Assembly: GCF_026151205.1 (NCBI RefSeq)
Contig: NC_087076.1
Location: 18,965,919-19,029,918 of the forward strand
Direction of reading: 5' to 3'
DNA length: 64,000 nt
Source: Bolinopsis microptera
Lineage: Eukaryota; Ctenophora; Tentaculata; Lobata; Bolinopsidae
Position 1 is the first letter of the stretch; every line of letters begins with the position of its first letter. A model generated the notes under the pieces. The model did no database searches, was not told where the DNA came from, and saw nothing but the letters and a program-made list of their open reading frames with translations. Positions 1 to 13,906 of this stretch are shown here, one piece after another. The position numbers and the translations under genes were made by a program.

Positions 1-14
1 GATTCGCATTTGTA

Positions 15-402
15 ATGGCGTCCCATCATATTGTTATTCTCTCGATTTTCTCATTCTTGTCAGTTTGTAAGTATAACTTGATGGCCAGTTTTAAAATCCA
101 TTCACCTTCTCTGGTAGTTATTGTCTAGTGCTGTCCCAAACATGCGTTTGATGAGAACAACTGCCAGCCCCTAATTTTGCAGTTCTGTCCCAGCAAATGC
201 ACGTATAGTACACTAACGACCCCTTATTTTCCAGTGCTGACCGAGGAATCGTGCGATACAGGACACTTCTTTACGGCAGGTAAATGTGAGCCCTGTCCCA
301 TTGGAGAGTACAACAGCAAAAGAGGACAATCTGCATGCACAGCGTGCCCCGATAAGAAAACTACTTTAGCCAGTGGGAGATCCTCAGTCCAGGACTGCTA
401 CC
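15..402 (+). CDS. Exons 1-2: signal peptide and N-terminal ephrin-receptor-like Cys-rich module
   Basis: Exon 1 (15-66) encodes MASSHIVILSIFSFLSV, a typical hydrophobic signal peptide, and ends at a consensus donor (GTAAGT) in phase 1. Exon 2 (235-402) follows a TTTTCCAG acceptor and encodes a Cys-rich stretch with the spacing CxxGxFFxxGKCExCPxGxY...CxxCPDxxTT...GRSS...DC. That is the GCC2/GCC3 (ephrin-receptor-like) pattern. The same module type recurs at 18.1, 41.2 and 61.6 kb. The exon ends in phase 1 before Ig1. The start is chosen because it is the only ATG that gives a signal peptide and joins in frame. Confidence 0.8.
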
Positions 403-453
403 GTGAGTTCTGCCGTTTTTCGCTTAAAGACCACTTTTGAAATTTATCTACAG

Positions 454-503
<50 letters not shown>

Positions 504-3500
504 CAGTCACACTAAGTACTGCAACTCGTAATTGGTCGTTAACCAATATTGGTTTCTTAACAGAAATGGTCACTTTATCTCTCACTGTCAGCTTTTTTTC
601 AGAGATTGACTATTCGCCATACGCCTTTGGCGGCGTGGGTACTGAATTCACTGTCTCGTGCACAGTGGACACATTTTACGCTGTCAAGAATCGCTTTTGG
701 GTATTTGACGGCAAGAAATTGGAGGCATCTGAAGACAAGTAAGACAACTAAATTGTTTGAATTGTATTTTTATTTTACTCACTTTCCCCATACCTGATAC
801 GATTGATTGTAGTGTTTTGATTGTAGTGTTTTTTATTATCATGAAATTTCATTTCGATTACAACTCTATACTTTCTCAGATTCACGATCACTAAAGGGGA
901 GACCAACGAGGGATCGGATTTTGTAACCCTGAAAATGACCGGGTTACAAACAGATCAGAACGATAAGAAAATGCAATGTACCTTCGAAACTAACTACGGC
1001 ACTATAACTAAAGAAACTACACTCAAAGTCCTGCGTAAGAGGCGTTTTCAATTAGTTCGCGAATCCAAATGATATCCTTAGCTAAGGTATTGTAGACATT
1101 TCTATCGTGTTCAGCGTCAGAGAAAATATAAATAAAAATTCGTTTTATTTTTCAGAGTTCAAGACCCATCCTCAGGCTGTGACAGCAAACCCAAACGAAA
1201 ATATTACCCTCTCTTGTTCTGCACAAATACCGGTTGTATCTAAAATGGTTGCAGGGTGGGAAAAGGGCGATGGAAATGTTGACCCTCAAATGGTTGCGAC
1301 AACGGTTTGACACTAGCAGTGACCCTTTTCATTACAAAACAATTTTATATGATGAATTGAAATGATTAATGAAAGTTATAGAATACCATATTTTTGCCTT
1401 TTTAATTCATGGCTCCACATAGAATAACTTTTAATCGCAGACGAATGACACGGCAATTGAGGGCTCAGAAGACAAACTCGGTATCAGCACGCTGCAAGTA
1501 TTTGGTACCAAGGCGACTCAGTCAGGGGTCTACAAATGTATTTTCTACTACATTGTCGGCGAGAAAACATATCCAGTAGAATCCAACACAGCTTTCGTCG
1601 TTATTCAAGGTTTGTCATTTGCACCATCAATTAAAATATCTTGTCAACTCTCGTTTCACAAAGCAAATAAAAAATTACCGAGTATTCGACTGTTTAAATA
1701 CATTCTTAGTCGTCATGACTACACACGAGTTATAATGTGAATTAGTATTTGGAAACTATTGCAAGAAATAAGGGTTGAACTGGTCGATTTAATCTGTTGC
1801 TCTTGTCCAGGTCTTGTGAGCTGGCCAAGTGCCTTCCAAGCGGTCGATGGAACTGAACTGGTTATCGAATGTGTTATGGCTAGTTACGAGGACGCACCTC
1901 CATCTAAAGCTTATCTTATGTTGAATGATAAAAGCATCCCTACAAAATCGCTGGATTACGAGGTTAACAGATAGCAATTTAATTGTTTCTTTCGATTTTA
2001 TCTCTATTAGTTATTGTTTACTCATTATATATTTTTAAAACTAAATGCATAATGCTGGCATTTGTTTTATTGAATGGTGTGTTACTATCAACACCCATGC
2101 AAAATGTGACTCTAATTTCACTTATCTCAACAGCTCAAAGTGGATACCCCATCGGGTCTAGGCTTCGCAAGGACGACGGTGACGCTGACCTACCACAAAG
2201 TTTCAGTTGCTTTCGAGGGAAACTTTGTGTGCGGTGGAAATTATGACAAGCCAGTAGCCAATACCGTATATCTCTCAAAACCTTCAGCTGTCACTATTTT
2301 GTGTGAGTTGTTATTTAAGCTACGGAAAGTCGTTATTGAACCTAATTTGATAGATATTATATTGACATCAAACTAATTATATTTGACGCGATAATACTAC
2401 TTCCCACCTTATTCTAGTGCACTTTGCTAAATTTCGTAATCGTTGTGAAGATTTCCGTCTAGTGATAGTGTTTGCAGATCTTTTCTCAAAACTTGACCAA
2501 ACCGTTTCCAGATCTGCGACACCCCCAGCATAACCAGGACCTATACATACTGGAGGGTGGAGTGTTTACTCTCCGCTGTGAATACCTCACTCCGCCCGAT
2601 CCTGTGATAAAGTGGTACAGGAAGAAAAGTGGAGGAGATTGGTAGGTTTTAGAATAGCAGCTGCGAAAAGTCATTTTAGCAGTCACAAACAGTCATTCAG
2701 GGGCCAGGATATTTTACCCTATATTTTGAGTTGCAGTAACCTCGTCACTCGTGCCCCAAAGAATTAGGTCCCAGAACTTCGTGTCCTAGTAACCGTGAGC
2801 TGCTATCAGAAATTTCACTGAGATAAGAGCTAAAAGATAACTCCAACCCTACTATACCTTATTTAGAGTGTACTGCATTGTTTTCTTTCAGGGAAGAAAA
2901 GAAAGACGCTGTAACCACCACGACACAAGTCGGACTTTGGAAAACGAACGAGATGGTCCAGAATGGCGTGTCGGTAAAGGACGAGGCGGAGTACAAGTGC
3001 ACTGTAGTTTACTCTGAATCGGGTACCTTCAAGGGAGGTTCTGTTGACTCAAAGAAATGGAACATCAATATAATCGGTTAGTTTAGCATTTTGACAACAG
3101 TTTCATAACAGCTCGTACTTTTTTCTGAAATAGGAATAGAAGTTAATGGGTAAATAATCTCCCGACAGCTACTCAGTCGATTGGTTATTTTTATCAATCC
3201 TCTCTAATGGAGTGTCATCAATCTTTCCTTCGCAGGATTGGAAAGTTTTACGGTATCATCTAAAGCAGTGAAGATAGGTCAAAGTGCTGCCTTCACATGT
3301 GTGACTGCTGTTGCTCCAAGTCCCACCACTCACATCTACAATAACGGCCACACTATTAACGGAGCCGCAGGTTATCCTGGCAAGCAGATTAGTGCCGATT
3401 ATGTGAGTTTTAATTTTTATCTCAATCCATAAATGGGTAAAATGGGTATCATTTCTGAATATATTTGCTATATATTTTTGATAGTTTTAAATAGTTTTAT

Positions 3501-6500
3501 CCCTGTCAAGATGCTGTTGGCATGTTGCCAGTGGAATACTAGGACCTTAAAGTAAATATCTAAATATCTAAATAATATTTTCTTCCAGTATGAAACTGTG
3601 CACGATATAAAGTCAGCCACGTGGAAGGATGATGCCATGTATGGTTGCAGGGCTTCCTACTCCAGCAAAGCTCAGCTCATATACGGAGAAACTAGCTTAA
3701 TGAGGAAATCCCTCACAGTTTACCGTGAGTTCCGAGTTTTACTTTAGATTGCCGTGAATTGTGATGTGTAACAAAGTTTATTTCTCAACAATCGTGTATC
3801 GTCATCTGATGCATATGGATAAGTTTATTACGTTCTTTGTATTTTGTATTTATTTTGGATATGCGTAAACTTTGTAGACATTATTATATTCCCGCATTTC
3901 TTGTTGACTGGCATCTCAAATAAACTTTTAGGTAAGTGCAGCGCCTTAGCCACGCCTGATGGAGGACAGATTAAGATTGACGAGTCAGGCGCATCTGGCG
4001 AGAAAGCCACTCTGTCTTGTGGCAACAACTACATTCGGTCTCAAAATTACTCCTCGTAAGTTATCATAATCATCAGGCGACAGGCAGAGGTAACATGTAA
4101 GTGCAGTTGGTACGGAATTGCACTATTCGCCTAATATCACACTTTTCCGCACCAGTGGCCAATATTCGTTCTTATCTGTCAGATTTGTGCGCTCAGTGCC
4201 TATGTACAATGAAAATCTGAAAAAACACATGTACATCAATTTTTCCTCAAAAAAGTCTTCCTATTGTCACTTAAGTTTTGATAGTATATTTTGCAGGCAT
4301 TTTAACTTGTTCACACACAGTGTTGGAAATATTACCGCACCTACATGTTGCCTCTGTCACCAGGTCAAAGCACTCGTGGCCTCGTCCAATTTCCACTAAA
4401 TTGTAACATTCAATGCTGCAGATACAACACGTACAGTACACTCGTGGCCTCGTCCAATTTCCACTAAATTGTAACATTAAATGCTGCAGATATAACACGT
4501 ACACACTCGTGGCCTCGTCCAATTTCCACTAAATTTTAACATTAAATGCTGCAGATACAACACGTACACATGTAACGGAGAGACGGGACTTTGGACCAGT
4601 GAAAAGTACTCGGAGTTACAGAACAAGACCAACATGGTTCCAGCTATTGACACTTGCATGTGTAAGCTATTCTCTCCACTTTTTATTTTATATTTGTTCC
4701 TTCAAACATATGTATTCATCTTGACTAAATTGGCATTTTAGAAGTTTAACATAAGCATAGTTGAATTACTGCAGCTTTCAATTTTCGAACCCAAAAATGC
4801 TGTTGTATCGTTCCATTTACTTTTATATAAATTAATTTTGTTTCAGTTAAGACGAAACCCGCCTTCTACAATATCCAATTTCTGCTCAGCTTCGCTTCCG
4901 AAACAATCATGTAAGGAAACTAGAACTAACTTATCGGACTTTATTTGATCGGTCATCGGACATTAATTGGACGCTGCCAACATGTAACTCTTCAATAAAT
5001 TACGTAATTCGTGTCAAAAAAAGTTCAGAAATTATAGATATGAGTCTTGAACGTAGATTTCCTGAAAGTTTCGTTAAATCAACCCCTAATTCTATCATTC
5101 AAAAATGTAGTGTTAAATGTGGTATCTCAAGAAACGATCCTTAACGAACTTGAAGTCTATAATTCGTTCGTTCGTTTGGTTGTAATCCACTTATCTCATG
5201 TTGTTCGGCTATGTGTGTATGTAATCTTAATAGAAGCTAGAACTGATTAAGACAAATGATCTTTAAAATTTGGTGTCTAGCTCCCCTCAGACTCCCCTCA
5301 GACTCCATTGTAAGTTAAAACAATTCGAAACTATGTGGAGAAACAAGAGGCTTTCGTGGCGTCCCAGTATGCAGTAATTCGTACGCTGTATTAACCACAT
5401 AACACAATTGATACACGACTAATAAGTGATCACATTCCTTATCTTACTTTATTTGAACGGATATTAATTGGACACTGGAGACCCTAACGGTCATTTTAAT
5501 GTCCGTTCAAATAAAGTCCGACAAGGTAGTTAAATTAAATATATTAAATGAATACCTGCGTCCTTCAAGCGTTCCTTTTAATGTCCGATCAAATAACATC
5601 CGATAAGGTAACTCATTTCTTTCCCCTTATTTATGTACGAAAATCAAAAATCATTTATCTAGTCCCTTCTCAGACCCGTCTAAATTGTAAGCTTTAGTTT
5701 TATTCCTCCTCTTCTAGTCTGTTCCTTTTTAGGTGCAAGAATGCAGCTGAGGTTAACGATGTGAAGACCTCAATGGACGCTTACTTTGCACAGTTTGCCG
5801 ATAGATTTACATGCAAGCGACAGTCCTCGTGCTTCATTATATTCAACGAGTGCTATGAAGACGTCAGTTTGTTTTTATACATTTTTAAAAATAGTTTTTC
5901 ATTGTTTTTTATTTGATTTCACAAACTTTTACAATTGATTCGTGTGAATTTTATTATAAATTATCCAATTGATTATGAGTATGCATAATCCAGATCCATT
6001 GGATGTACAATTTTCAAAATGTTCACATAACCATCATTGCTTCAGACTGGATATGGTTACTATCTACAAATGAGATTTGAAGTTTCTACCAAAGTTGAAA
6101 CCTCTATCTGGCTGACACAAATCGATGGAGAAGTCAGGAGCGTCATAACGTATGTTTAACTTTAACTTACTTATTCTAGTCACTTATAATGACTAGCAGG
6201 TAACAGGACATCTGTCCGACAGCACATTTTTTGTGTTTGAAGTGATATCTCAAATTTGGCACATATAAATTCACCCAAACTTGCACAAATTATTTGTCTT
6301 AAAGCTATCTTACTATCTAGAAAGTTTCTAGACAATCGTATTGTTGGATCTCCAGATATGTTCCTTGGAAACACTGCAAACCACCGAATATTTTTTGTGT
6401 TTGAGGTGATATCTCAAATTTGGCACATAGAAACTCGCTTAAACTTACACAGATTATCCGTCCTATAACCATCATACTTTATGGAAAGTTTCAAGAAAAT

Positions 6501-9500
6501 CGTACGGTAGGAAAATCGTCCCAATAACCTATTTTCTGAGTCGGACAGATGTCGCTGTCGGACAGATCACAGATGTCGCCCAATCTCAGCTGGTTAGGTT
6601 GGTGTGTAAAGAATATGCGATAAATTGTACGTATGCTGCCCACTTCCCAGCCTCATGGAGCTAGCTTTATGAGGCTGGTCAACAAACTAGCAGGACATTA
6701 AGAAAATGTAAAACATGCCCCGTCAATAGGTGATCTAAGAAGCATAATCTTATGATCGGGCGACATCTGTCCTGCTGGCATGACTAATGACTATGAGCAT
6801 TTTTGAGAGTCCCGACGAAAATGCCAAATTCTCACTCTCACTGAGAAAAGTTTCCAGGAGAGGTGAAAAAAAAACTCATTCTCAAAAATAGATTTTGAGT
6901 ATTTTTGGACCACATTGCACTGATATGAAGAATGATTTGGTATATCACTATTTTTGAGTGGACAATTTTTGGGAAAATGAGAAATCGATGCTGAATTTCT
7001 CAGATTCAAAAATAATTTCTGAGAAAGTGAGAAATCCGCATGTTGATTTCTCAGATTCAAAAATGTTTTTAGAGTGGACAATTTTTGAGAAAATGAGAAA
7101 TCGATACTGAATTTCTCAGATTCAAAAATAATTTTTCATGATCCCCCCCCCCCCCCCCCCCCCCTATCTACACAGCAGTATCATGTGACTAAGTTTATCA
7201 CGTTCTCTAGAGTAGCTGGAACCCGTCTAACTCTAAAGTGGTATCAAGAGACAACGATTATTTTGTGATCTCTTTATTTCTTCATACGGTTTGATGTCGT
7301 TGTGTCAGTAAAATGGCAACATTATACCGTCTCGCTTTATCTATAATATATAGCATATAGTAATATAGTAAGATAGTGAGACGTTAATGAGCACAGATAG
7401 TAGCCGGCTAGTGACCACATGATACTAGCCAATCTTAATTTGACGTATTGGACGACCAAGAGGGAGCTTTTCAATTAGCTGGCTAGTGACCACTTTTGAA
7501 TCATGACATGTTTATGCTGTGTGCCACTTTTAGTCTATGATCGATGTGTCTGTTCGGTTAAGACAAATTTATAAGATTTATTTTCCGTATAATATGATAA
7601 TTTTAAGAATTCTAATTAATTTATCAATTCAGTGCGTAACACGAACAAACAAATGAGACAAGCATATCACTAATTATAAGAACAATACTATTGGTTTACT
7701 GAAAAATTAAAGATATAGATAAAATCAAGAACGGGTGTAATATCAAATATGTCTAAAAAAGATAAAGCAGACAGGGTTTGGTCCAAATGCTAGTAACTAG
7801 CTCCATCGTTTGCTCCGATGACATCCGCTGTTTCGTATCCGGGCATCAAGTTAACCTACTGGTCTTGCGGAGGAGAAAGCGTCGTTGTACTGATATAGAT
7901 CATCGTAGACTACACCACTTTGGACAGTGAACCCAGTCCCTTTGTAGTTAGCGTCTGTGTATATTTCCCAGTCTCCGTCTGCTACTAGGCTCGACACGAT
8001 ATCGTTCCACTTCATTCCTAAAAAAGGTGTTGGTCCAGTCAGAGTTTTTGACTTGCCACCCCGGTTGCCGTGCTCGTACAAGGTGAGCGAAGCAGTCCAG
8101 GCGGTGGAGAGTAAAGCGAGAAGAGAGAGGGTGTGAAGCATCTTTGAGAAGTTGCTTGATAGAAATGATGCCTGTGTTTGTCTTGAGCTCTAGTTAAGTA
8201 AACATTATCGCGCTGATAATCTTACTTGATAATGTGCAACATGGAAAGGTGTCTTGACGATGTGCTTTATCATCTCCCTTCGATAAGGAGCATAGTCATT
8301 AGTCACTAGTCACTAGTCAGTAGTCACTAGTCACTAGTCAGATGTTAATGTGCTTATCGCGGGCTATAATTCTAATACCCAATCACCGGGTTAAAGTTGT
8401 ATTAAGTATTAAGTCTCACATTTCTTGTGCTTTTAGCCTTTATCCAATGCTGTACAGGTGTAAAATGTACCGTACTCAATTGTTAGTTAGCAGAACTGCA
8501 GACTTAGCGGAGAGATAAAAGACTAACGTAGTAACTCGTACTCCGTTTTATAGATCTAGATTGTAGAATACGCTATATAAATATCTACCACATACCACAC
8601 TTTATATTATCACAAACGACTAGTAACCGAGTACCGGTCTAGAGATTTGGCTGCTGAACCGGAAACAGTAGGATATCAATCTATTTTCCTGTAAGCTGGA
8701 CCAGAACTGAGTGGCAAACAGGAAAATTAAAACTATACTGAAAGGTTCTGGAATTTCTAACCGCTGGTTGCTATATGTTAGAAAATTTGTATCTGCCATT
8801 GAACCCTGTGATACTATTATGAGGACCCGGCAATAGCCGTTGGATTACAAGCAGAAATTATTTGTCAAACTAGAGTACGCTACCGGGACTCTAGTTCGGC
8901 ATGAGTCTTCGGATAGACTGCAAAAGAACCACAATTGGCACATTTATATGTGATTTAAGAAGTACCATATGCCTTTTCAGTTATTGGCGAAAAACTGATT
9001 TTCGGTTTCATAAAATCATGAACAAATATGGGTAAATTGCAGGCTTATATGCAGCGCCATTATCAGATTATCTTCAATTGTGTCATAGAGTCTGAGGTTA
9101 GCTGATCACCAACTTGTAGTGATCAACTGTCTCAATCAGCTCCCGTTAAGATTACATTTACAAAGTTTATCACGACCTGGGGGGGGGGGGGGGGGGGGGG
9201 GGGGTGGGGGGGTTTCCAGGAGAGGTGAAAAAAAACTCATTCTCAAAAATAAATTTTGAGTATTTTTGGACCACATTGCACTGATATGAAGAATGATTTG
9301 GTATATCACTATTTTTGAGTGGACAATTTTTGGGAAAATGAGGAATCCATGCTGTATTTCTCAGATTCAAAAATAATTTTTGAGACATTTTTGTGAATTC
9401 CCGGTGAAAATGATCAAATTCTCAGATTCAAAAATTCTCAAAAATACTCATGTCCCCCCCGCCCCCTCCCCCTATCTACACAGCAGTATTAAGTTTAACA

Positions 9501-12500
9501 CGTTCTCTAGATAGAAGTAGCTGGAGTAGCTGGAACCCGTCTAACTCTAAAGTGGTATCAAGAGACAACGATTATTTTGTAATTTCTTTATTTCTTCATA
9601 CGGTTTTTGCCGGAAATCTCGTAAAATTGATGTCGTGGTGTCAGTAAAATTGCAACATTATACCGTCTCGCTTTATCTATAATATATAGCAATATAGTAA
9701 TATAGTAAGATAGTGAGACGTTAATGAGCACAGATAGTAGCCGGCTAGTGACCACATGGTACTAGCCAGTCTTAATTTGACGTATTGGACGACCAAGAGG
9801 GAGCTTTTCAAGTAGCTGGCTAGTGACCACTTTTGAATCATGACATGTTTATGCTGTGTGCCACTTTTAGTCTATGATCGATGTGTCTGTTCGGTTAAGA
9901 CAAATTTATAAGATTTATTTTCCGTATAATATGATAATTTTAAGAATTCTAATTAATTTATCAATTCAGTGCGTAACACGAACAAACAAATGAGACAAGC
10001 ATATCACTAATTATAAGAACAATACTATTGGTTTACTGACAAATTAAAGATATAGATAAAATCAAGAACGGGTGTAATATCAAATATGTCTAAAAAAGAT
10101 AAAGCAGACAGGGTTTGGTCCAAATGCTAGTAACTAGCTCCATCGTTTGCTCCGATGACATCCGCTGTTTCGTATCCGGGCATCAAGTTAACCTACTGGT
10201 CTTGCGGAGGAGAAAGCGTCGTTGTACTGATATAGATCATCGTAGACTACACCACTTTGGACAGTGAACCCAGTCCCTTTGTAGTTAGCGTCTGTGTATA
10301 TTTGCCAGTCTCCGTCTGCTACTAGGCTCGACACGATATCGTTCCACTTCATTCCGAGAAAAGGTGTTGGTCCAGTCAGAGTTGTTGACTTGCCACCCCG
10401 GTTGCCGTGCTCGTACAAGGTGAGCGAAGCAGTCCAGGCGGTGGAGAGTAAAGCGAGAAGAGAGAGGGTGTGAAGCATCTTTGTTGCTTGATAGAAATGA
10501 TGCCTGTGTTTGTCTTGAGCTCTAGTTAAGTAAACATTATCGCGCTGATAATCTTACTTGATAATGTGCAACATGGAAAGGTGTCTTGACGATGTGCTTT
10601 ATCATCTCCCTTCGATAAGGAGCATAGTCATTAGTCACTAGTCAGTAGTCACTAGTCACTAGTCACTAGTCAGATGTTAATGTGCTTATCGCGGGCTATA
10701 ATTCTAATACCCAATCACCGGGTTAAAGTTGTATTAAGTATTAAGTCTCACATTTCTTGTGCTTTTAACCTCTATCCAATGCTGTACAGGTGTAAAATTT
10801 ACCGTACTCTATTGTTAGTTAGCAGAACTGCAGACTTAGCGGAGAGATAAAAGACTAACGTAGTAACTCGTACTCCGTTTTATAGATCTAGATTGTAGAA
10901 TACGCTATATAAATATCTACCACATACCACACTTTATATTATCACAAACGACTAGTAACCGAGTACCGGTCTAGAGATTTGGCTGCTGAACCGGAAACAG
11001 TAGGATATCAATCTATTTTCCTGTAAGCTGGACCAGAACTGAGTGGCAAACAGGAAAATTAAAACTATACTGAAAGGTTCTGGAATTTCTAACCGCTGGT
11101 TGCTATATGTTAGAAAATTTGTATCTGCCATTGAACCCTGTGATACTATTATGAGGACCCGGCAATAGCCGTTGGATTACAAGCAGAAATTATTTGTCAA
11201 ACTAGAGTACGCTACCGGGACTCTAGTTCGGCATGAGTCTTCGGATAGACTGCAAAAGAACCACAATTGGCACATTTATATGTGATTTAAGAAGTACCAT
11301 ATGCCTTTTCAGTTATTGGCGAAAAACTGATTTTCGGTTTCATAAAATCATGAACAAATATGGGTAAATTGCAGGCTTATATGCAGCGCCATTATCAGAT
11401 TATCTTCAATTGTGTTATAGAGTCTAAGGTTAGCTGATCACCAACTTGTAGTGATCAACTGTCTCAATCAGCTCCCGTTAAGATTACATTTACAAAGTTT
11501 ATCACGACCTGGGGGGGGGGGGGGGGGGGGGGGGTGGGGGGGTTTCCAGGAGAGGTGAAAAAAAACTCATTCTCAAAAATAAATTTTGAGTATTTTTGGA
11601 CCACATTGCACTGATATGAAGAATGATTTGGTATATCACTATTTTTGAGTGGACAATTTTTGGGAAAATGAGAAATCCATGCTGTATTTCTCAGATTCAA
11701 AAATAATTTTTGAGACATTTTTGTGAATTCCCGGTGAAAATGATCAAATTCTCAGATTCAAAAATTCTCAAAAATACTCATGACCCCCCCGCCCCCTCCC
11801 CCTATCTACACAGCAGTATTAAGTTTAACACGTTCTCTAGATAGAAGTAGCTGGAGTAGCTGGAACCCGTCTAACTCTAAAGTGGTATCAAGAGACAACG
11901 ATTATTTTGTGATTTCTTTATTTCTTCATACGGTTTTTGCCGGAAATCTCGTAAAATTGATGTCGTGGTGTCAGTAAAATTGCAACATTATACCGTCTCG
12001 CTTTATCTATAATATATATCAATATAGTAATATAGTAAGATAGTGAGACGTTAATGAGCACAGATAGTAGCCGGCTAGTGACCACATGGTACTAGCCAAT
12101 CTTAATTTGACGTATTGGACGACCAAGAGGGAGCTTTTCAAGTAGCTGGCTAGTGACCACTTTTGAATCATGACATGTTTATGCTGTGTGCCACTTTTAG
12201 TCTATGATCGATGTGTCTGTTCGGTTAAGACAAATTTATAAGATTTATTTTCCGTACTTATATAATATGATAATTTTAAGAATAATTAATTGATCAATTC
12301 AGTGCGTTAGAATGCTAACACGAACAAATGAGACAAGCATATCACTAATTATAAGAAAAATACTATTGGTTTACTGACAAATTAAAGAGATAGATAAAAT
12401 TAAGAACGGGTGTAAAATATCTAAAAAGATGAAGCAGACAGAGTTTTGGTCCAAATGCTAGCAACTACCTCCATCCTTCCATCGTTTGCTCCGATGACAT

Positions 12501-13868
12501 CCGATATTTCGTATCTGGGCATCAATAGACATTTCCAAAGATCGTGGCTCTAACATTTTGGTCGAATAGAACTAGCTTGATTGGCGAAATTGATTCTGCT
12601 GGTTCTTAAGCTAGTGCACACGCCCTGTTGGATCACCTTTTTTTCTGCCCTGTAGTTAGAGTCACCGTATAGCTCCCAGTCACATACTGAAGCGCACACC
12701 GATCTAATTTTGTCGTTCCAAGCAAACAAGAACCATTTCTCCTCCGTGTATTCCTTATAGTCTCCTGTGTAATCCAGATTCCCCCATACTTTGAGCAAGG
12801 GTACTCTTGCTGAACCTACTGGTCTTGCTGAGGAGAAATCGTCGTTGTAAATACTCAAATCGTCGTAGACTACACCACTTTGGACAGTGAACCCATCCCC
12901 TTGGTAGTTCGCGTTTGTGAATATTTCCCAGTCTCCGTCTGCTACTAGGCTCGACACGATATCGTTCCACTCCGTTCCGAAAAAAGGTGTTGGTCCAGTC
13001 AGAGTTGTTGACTTGCCACCCCGGTTGCCGTGCTCGTACAAGGTGAGCGAAGCAGTCCAGGCGGTGGAGAGTAAAGCGAGAAGAGAGAGGGTGTGAAGCA
13101 TCTTTGAGAAGTTGCTTGATAGAAATGATGCCTGTGTTTATCTTGAGCTCTATTTGTATTGAGAAGCCAGGAGTGTTCCACAGAAGCAATATTAAGAGGT
13201 GCAAGGATCTCAAGGAACTTTTAATCGAATTCCACAATCAAAAGGTAGTATGTGATTTTCCTTGAGTCACAGCAAAGGTATGTGTTTATTACCTGTAAAA
13301 TTAGGTTACCTGCAGCCTGCAGGAGTAGGACTATATCAGTATATCAGTATCAGTATATGAATATCCGTATAATATATAGTCCTAGTCCTACAGACTGGTA
13401 ATCTATTTGTCCAGGTAACACAAATTCCAACTGCTCTGATCTACTTGATTAAAAAAACGTACTACAGTTCCAACTGCTGATGAGTCTTTCTTGAGCTCAA
13501 TTTGTCTATTTTTATAGACAAAGTGATTTACCTTATCAAATGATGGAGTAGTTAGCTAGTCTCATGATTGAAATACTGAAGTTGGCTAATATCCTGTTCA
13601 AAGACACAAGGAAAAATGAAACAGGAAGTTGGGAATGTAGGCAAATTTTCGGCGTCAACGCCATCTTCAGGCTAAAATTGGTACATAGGTATGTTAGTGT
13701 ACAATTATAAATGGTTCTACTCTAGTAAAAACTTTAAAAACGCTAAATTAAAATTACCCACACTGAGTACAGGTTTCATCAAATGGTATTATCTCAATCA
13801 CCTTAATAATCCCAGAATGTGTGTTTTCTGTGTGTTTTCTGTGTGTTTTTTGTGTGTTTTTTGTGTGT

Positions 13869-13906
<38 letters not shown>

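Noticed and set aside
12755..13237. 160-residue minus-strand frame over the third crystallin
   Set aside because: Another frame of the crystallin coding sequence; no conserved motif.
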